A DNA stretch of 64,000 nt, taken from assembly GCA_039000515.1 (NCBI GenBank), contig JBCFYV010000100.1:22148305-22212304 (forward strand), written 5' to 3'. The stretch is from Timema cristinae (lineage: Eukaryota > Arthropoda > Insecta > Phasmatodea > Timematidae). The notes under the pieces are model-generated. The model was not told where the DNA came from, made no database searches, and worked only from the letters and a program-made list of their open reading frames with translations. Both the position numbers and the translations under genes were made by a program. Positions within the stretch are counted from its first letter, which is position 1, and each line of letters starts with the position of its first letter. This document shows, in pieces, positions 58,936 to 64,000 of the stretch.

Positions 58936-59315
58936 TAATTTTAGTTACATTACTTGAGTAAGTGTGTACAGTCTTTGATTTATAATCTAATTGGAATATT
59001 AATTTTAACCCCAGCAATCATCGTATCGCCACACTCGACTATACTAAAAATGCCACCAACTCGCCACATTCAATTTTTAGAGGAAAATAGAAGTAGGTCT
59101 ATTGCTGAAATACAAAATGAAAACGTTATATATTTATAAGCAAGTATACATTTCTTTTAGCACCTCTTACAAATACTTTTTTTTTGTTACTGGCCCATAT
59201 TTCAGGTGGAAAATTCCCACCCTTGACTGCGTAGTTATCGAAGACATAGTCTGTGGCGATTTGATGGATAAACAGTGGGATGTGGCAAGTTGATAGGTGT
59301 CCCTAAATCTCCTAT

Positions 59316-59986
59316 AAGCGGGATTTCACGACCCAATTTAGGGACTCTAAATCGGGCCCGATCGCCGTCGGCCCTGAAATCCGATGGTGAAATGTGTGCT
59401 CCTGGTCACGTTTTGGGGAGGCGACCAGGCAGGGAGGTCGGGAGAGATTTCCAACCGATTTAGGGAGGAAGGGTGGGGGTGGACCAGGCCCCCACCGCTT
59501 CTCCTGGTGAACGGGACGTGAAACGCTCCACCAGGCAGATCGCTCTGTCCGTAGTGTAGATCTAGATCTAGATTAAAAACTTGTTCGCACCTCGCGTTTT
59601 TTTTAATTTTTTTATTTTAGATTTTATCTTATGGAATCTGTCATACGCAAGAAATTCCGGAGATCTTCAGCATCCAATACTTCCATAAGTCTTGCATGAC
59701 TCAATACAGGTCTTTGGCGGTATACCTGCTTCATCCACATCTTCTTTTTCTTCCTTTCTTTATCGCACACGGCCAATGCAGTTAATGCAACACCAACAAC
59801 TATCTGCTTTGATATATACGGAGCCATTTTGAATCTTTAAGAGCAACGAACTGAACAGTAGATCGGACGCAAAAGATCGGGTCGTGAAAATACAACGCTC
59901 TGCCGAGGAGAGGGAGAACAGTGACAGGGAGATCGAGACCAGGTACGGGAACGGGTGGTCGGGGACGCGTCGTGAAATCCCCGCTT
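59316..59986 (-). mobile_element. PIF/Harbinger-type non-autonomous element with transposase N-terminus
   Basis: GCGGGATTTCACGAC at left and GTCGTGAAATCCCCGC at right are terminal inverted repeats. On minus, 59827-59624 encodes 67 residues including KKKKMWMKQVYRQRPVLSHA and DAEDLRNFLRMT. That resembles the start of Harbinger transposases (K/R-rich, WxHPxxxxR, then FxNYxRM). The frame stops at once, so the catalytic part was deleted. No clean 3-bp target duplication is visible. Confidence 0.7.
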
Positions 59987-59997
59987 TAATAGGTTTT

Positions 59998-60615
59998 TAG
60001 CACCGCATCCTACTACCCGTCCGGATTATACGCTTATGTACTAATTACGCTAGTGATTTTAGGGATTAGGAAGACTATATTTATAAGAAGTTGCGTGGAA
60101 AGAGAGAGAGGGAGTGAAAAACAATTTTTTGAAAAATCACCCTTAGTACACCCGACCGATACTTGAACCTTAATCTCCCCGTCATTGGCAGTCTATTCTA
60201 CTGCGAAAGTAGCTCCCCAGGGTCGGCTCGTGACCTTTTGCCGCCCTCAAATTATGTCAAAAGCTCCTCACCTCTTTCTTTTGATTAGTTCCGAAAACAC
60301 ACGAAAGAGAAAAAGCTCAGCCAGATTTTAAGTTTTTTTATGCTAATTTTTCAACAACAAACTTTTGCAAATAAAAACTTTCGTTAAGAAATTGGACAGA
60401 TTTAAACTCTTTACAATTCAAGATCTAATTTTAAAGTTATAAATTCCAATGGGTAATAAATAAATTAGAAACAAAAAATACAATATCTCATTTTTGCCAC
60501 CCCTCGGAATTTGCCACCCTAGGAAACTGCCTACCCTCCCACTCAACACCCCCTCCTTTTCCTAGAGCCGGCCCTGAGTAGTTCCTAAGACCATGTGGCC
60601 AATGAAGCTGGCAAA
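59998..60615 (-). mobile_element. SINE family A, tRNA-Leu-like subfamily, split by a MITE
   Basis: Left part TAGCACCGCATCCTACTACC through CTACTGCGAAAGTAG; right part TAAGACCATGTGGCCAATGA resumes the head after the insertion. Confidence 0.9.
60218..60576. mobile_element. hAT-type MITE inserted in SINE
   Basis: CAGGGTCGGCTC and GAGCCGGCCCTG are 12-bp inverted ends with one change. Flanks AGTAGCTCC (60208-60216) and AGTAGTTCC (60577-60585) duplicate SINE sequence, with one extra C on the left. Confidence 0.9.
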
Positions 60616-61919
60616 TTAGTGTGTTAATACTATAAAATATTGAAGAACCCCCAATGAAATTTCCTAATTAAAAACGGTTTAGATAAGCTCACAACTTTTT
60701 ACTGTTCGAGAGTTGTATAAGGTTAAATATTGATTTACACACTAACCTAAAAAAAACGTTCGAGTGAAGCAGCAATTCACACGTCAGCAGAAATGTATGT
60801 TGAGTGTTAACCCATAACGTTTTGCAACGCAAATTAAAAACATATATTTTTTATAGTGGATAAACACCTCATTAAGATCAATGTTTTCATATTATTGTGT
60901 TGTATCGTGAAACAAATTAAAAACAAAACAAGAACGACACACGCACTTTCCATTAACGAACTATTTCAAATCTCCTCACAACAGTAGACGCATGAATCTA
61001 CTTGTTTTTCACTTTGTAGGCGCATGAAAACTGTATGTAACCTGCTTTGAAATTTTGATTGGTTCTCCCAAACAGATTTTATGAATGAGCGCGGACAGAT
61101 CTGAGATTGTTTCTAACAGTGAAGAGCGACCAACACAGTTCACGTTGATTTCTTGTGAATGGTTTAGTGGTCGTCACTTGACCACATTTTAGAACATTGC
61201 CTACTCGTGACTTCACGGCAGGTTAAGATGGGGTTTTCCATGCTAATGAATTTACATTTGATTCAGCTAGTTTTAAATAAATAACGTTGAAACAAAAACC
61301 ACAAATTCTTAAATAATTCTAAAAATAGTCCTACATTGTCATAAATGTATTTTTTTTGTATCTCGAAGTATTTTTTGTAAACGTATTTTATTTTAATGCT
61401 CTACAAATTAAGCTAGTTGGCTTGGTTACGAAAATGTATTGTAGGAGTCTTCCTGACTGGATATAAATTAAAAAAGAAAAGTTCGCGGAAGCTTATGTCT
61501 ATCTAGGATATGAAACAAAGAAAAGGTGATTTTAAAAAGAATGTCAAATATAAAATATTAAAGTGATTGTGTGAACTCGTCAGAGGAAGAGGGGAAGTGC
61601 TATCAGTAGATAAACAAGAAACCTCACAGGGAGAACTGCTCATTTTATTCCCTCTCTTTCTATATCGTATATTGGTCCTCGCACACCGGCATAGTATCGT
61701 ATAGGTACGGTGCATGGTTTTACATTTTACATTTACATTGAAAGTGGAAAGACACGTATGATACTGTCATAGCGGCCGTTGTCTACCCCCTCTACACCCT
61801 CTCAAACACTCCTTATACACACATCAGTAAGGTTTTTCAGCCATTGACGAATCATTTCGACAGTTAACCAAATAATTTCAAGTATCTGATGGCTGAAATA
61901 CTTATCTTGGTCGCTGAGT
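60616..61919. other. Intergenic upstream of the proline-rich array
   Basis: No definite feature. If the array is part of a gene, its promoter and first exon would lie here, but none can be pointed to. Confidence 0.35.
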
Positions 61920-62107
61920 ATGAGAGAGAAGAGTATTAGAATGCGAGTACAGCTATTACCCTGGACAGTCTCATTTTACCCTCAACAAGCATTGCAACCC
62001 CAAACAGCCAACGATCAACTACCCACGATACCTCTACCTCATCAAAATGTGCCTCAGTCACTACCTCAATGTATCCTCTTGCTTCCCATCATCAACTTTA
62101 TATGCCT
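61920..62107 (+). CDS. Possible N-terminal or exon remnant upstream of the proline-rich repeat
   Basis: The 61920 frame reads YPQQALQPQTANDQLPTIPL, PHQNVPQSLPQ, of the same Pro/Gln-rich character as the array. It then drops out of frame near 62066, while the frame from 62069 (MYPLASHHQLYMPPQPALNV) leads into the repeat. A one-base shift separates them. Confidence 0.35.
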
Positions 62108-64000
62108 CCTCAACCGGCTCTTAATGTTCCTCAAGAGGCACCACCTCCCACTGCATTCAACCTTCAGCCTCCTATGCTTCTTCCTCACGATGTTCCTAAC
62201 AGCCACCGCCTCCCACTGCATTCAACCTTCAGCCTCCTATGCTTCTTCCTCATAATGTTCCTCAACAGCCACCACCTCCCACTGCATTCAACATTCATCC
62301 TCCTATGCTTTATTCTCATAATGTTCCTCAACAGCCACCGCCTCCCACTGCATTCAACCTTCAGCCTCCTATGCTTCTTCCTCATAATGTTCCTCAACAG
62401 CCACCACCTCCCACTGCATTCAACCTTCAGCTCCTATGCTTCTTCCTCATAATGTTCCTCAACAGCCACCACCTCCCACTGCATTCAACATTCATCCTCC
62501 TATGCTTCTTCCTCACGATGTTCCTCAACAGCCACCGCCTCCCACTGCATTCAACCTTCAGCCTCCTATGCTTTATTCTCATGATGTTCCTCAACAGCCA
62601 CCACCTCCCACTGCATTCAACCTTCAGCCTCCTATGCTTTATTCTCATGATGTTCCTCAACAGCCACCGCCTCCCACTGCATTCAACCTTCAGCCTCCTA
62701 TGCTTCTTCCTCATAATGTTCCTCAACAGCCACCACCTCCCACTGCATTCAACCTTCAGCCTCCTATGCTTCTTCCTCATAATGTTCCTCAACAGCCACC
62801 ACCTCCCACTGCATTCAACATTCATCCTCCTATGCTTCTTCCTCACGATGTTCCTCAACAGCCACCGCCTCCCACTGCATTCAACCTTCAGCCTCCTATG
62901 CTTTATTCTCATGATGTTTCTCAACAACCACCACCTCCCACTTCATTCAACCTTCAGCCTCCTATGCTTCTTCCTCATAATGTTCCTCAACAGCCACCAC
63001 CTCCCACTGCATTCAACATTCATCCTCCTATGCTTTATTCTCATAATGTTTCTCAACAACCACCACCTCCTCTGCATTCAACCTTCATCCTCCTATGCTT
63101 TATTCTCATAATGTTCCTCAACAGCCACCGCCTCCCACTGCATTCAACCTTCAGCCTCCTATGCTTCTTCCTCATAATGTTCCTCAACAGCCACCACCTC
63201 CCACTGCATTCAACATTCATCCTCCTATGCTTTATTCTCATAATGTTCCTCAACAGCCACCACCTCACACTGCATTCAACCTTCATCCTCCTATGCTTTA
63301 TTCTCATGATGTTTCTCAACAACCACCGCCTCCCACTGCATTCAACCTTCAGCCTCCTATGCTTCTTCCTCACGATGTTCCTCAACAGCCACCGCCTCCC
63401 ACTGCATTCAACCTTCAGCCTCCTATGCTTTATTCTCATGATGTTCCTCAACAGCCACCACCTCCCACTGCATTCAACCTTCAGCCTCCTATGCTTCTTC
63501 CTCATAATGTTCCTCAACAGCCACCACCTCCCACTGCATTCAACCTTCAGCCTCCTATGCTTCTTCCTCATAATGTTCCTCAACAGCCACCACCTCCCAC
63601 TTCATTCAACCTTCATCCTCCTATGCTTCTTCCTCACGATGTTCCTCAACAGCCACCGCCTCCCACTGCATTCAACATTCATCCTCCTATGCTTTATTCT
63701 CATAATGTTCCTCAACAGCCACCGCCTCCCACTGCATTCAACCTTCAGCCTCCTATGCTTCTTCCTCATAATGTTCCTCAACAGCCACCACCTCCCACTT
63801 CATTCAACCTTCATCCTCCTATGCTTCTTCCTCACGATGTTCCTCAACAGCCACCGCCTCCCACTGCATTCAACCTTCAGCCTCCTATGCTTCTTCCTCA
63901 TAATGTTCCTCAACAGCCACCACCTCCCACTGCATTCAACCTTCATCCTCCTATGCTTTATTCTCATGATGTTTCTCAACAACCACCGCCTCCCCTGCAT
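62108..64000 (+). repeat. 66-bp minisatellite encoding a 22-residue proline-rich unit, about 28 copies
   Basis: Unit frame MLLPHNVPQQPPPPTAFNLQ, PP, with variants LYSHDV, NIHPP and FNLHPP. One-base deletions near 62200, 62431 and 63068 move the proline-rich frame, and the alternative frame (LNSHHLPLHSTFSLLCFFLI) is also stop-free. From 62436 one frame is therefore open to the edge yet changes reading at 63068. This argues that the present array is not translated as a proline-rich protein, although it probably grew from coding sequence. Minus-strand frames are by-products. Confidence 0.92.

Noticed and set aside
62185..64000. Minus-strand arginine-rich frames (RNIMRKKHRRLKVECSG repeats)
   Set aside because: Reverse reading of the proline-rich array; composition and repetition explain it.

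Overview
The window looks like arthropod, most likely insect, nuclear DNA. It is AT-rich and gene-poor and holds one 100-N assembly gap. It carries an ionotropic-receptor gene, an R1-clade LINE, a BEL/Pao relic, hAT and PIF/Harbinger MITEs, and about thirty copies or fragments of tRNA-derived SINEs. A cockroach or stick-insect relative is a guess from the repeat-rich style; the sequence does not prove it. Almost everything recognisable is a mobile element, an old viral insertion or a pseudogene.

Layout. 1-3360 (minus): an R1-clade non-LTR retrotransposon, cut by the window edge. It reads gag-like ORF1 with CCHC knuckles, then an extra ORF that looks like a MavL-like (DUF4804-type) macrodomain protein, then the start of the endonuclease/RT ORF2. 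The last two are joined by a TAATG stop/start. 3365-10215: a decayed viral or Polinton-like element with a protein-primed family B DNA polymerase (plus), an AT-rich repeat hub, and two convergent minus-strand genes, one possibly a capsid protein. 10.2-14.5 kb: AT-rich DNA with old repeats. 14501-16454 (minus): a divergent ionotropic receptor with one frameshift and one premature TAG, after which the frame continues into the expected last membrane helix. 16.5-25.3 kb: a diverged segmental duplication, a 28-bp-stem hairpin, a candidate signal-peptide exon, a BEL/Pao fragment, the gap and a hAT MITE. 26.0-27.55 kb: a 90-bp minisatellite followed by a candidate terminal exon.

28-46.5 kb is dominated by SINEs. 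Family A has a tRNA-Leu-like head and family B a tRNA-Glu-like head; both end in the same tail, which suggests one LINE partner. Several copies have clear 8-13 bp target duplications and nest in one another. Two LINE RT fragments, foldback elements and a 39-bp minisatellite (43.18-44.03 kb) also lie here or further right. 46.9-48.4 kb is a degenerate long tandem array. 49.9-51.6 kb is a LINE RT split by a hAT MITE. 52.7-56.5 kb is a broken repeat-borne protein with a FEN1/PIN-like C-terminus. 59.3-60.6 kb holds PIF/Harbinger and hAT MITEs. 61.9-64 kb is a 66-bp proline-rich repeat array running off the end.

No intact ordinary host gene can be defended. The best candidates for a new system are the three-ORF retrotransposon with a macrodomain-like protein, and the receptor gene with a possible read-through stop.
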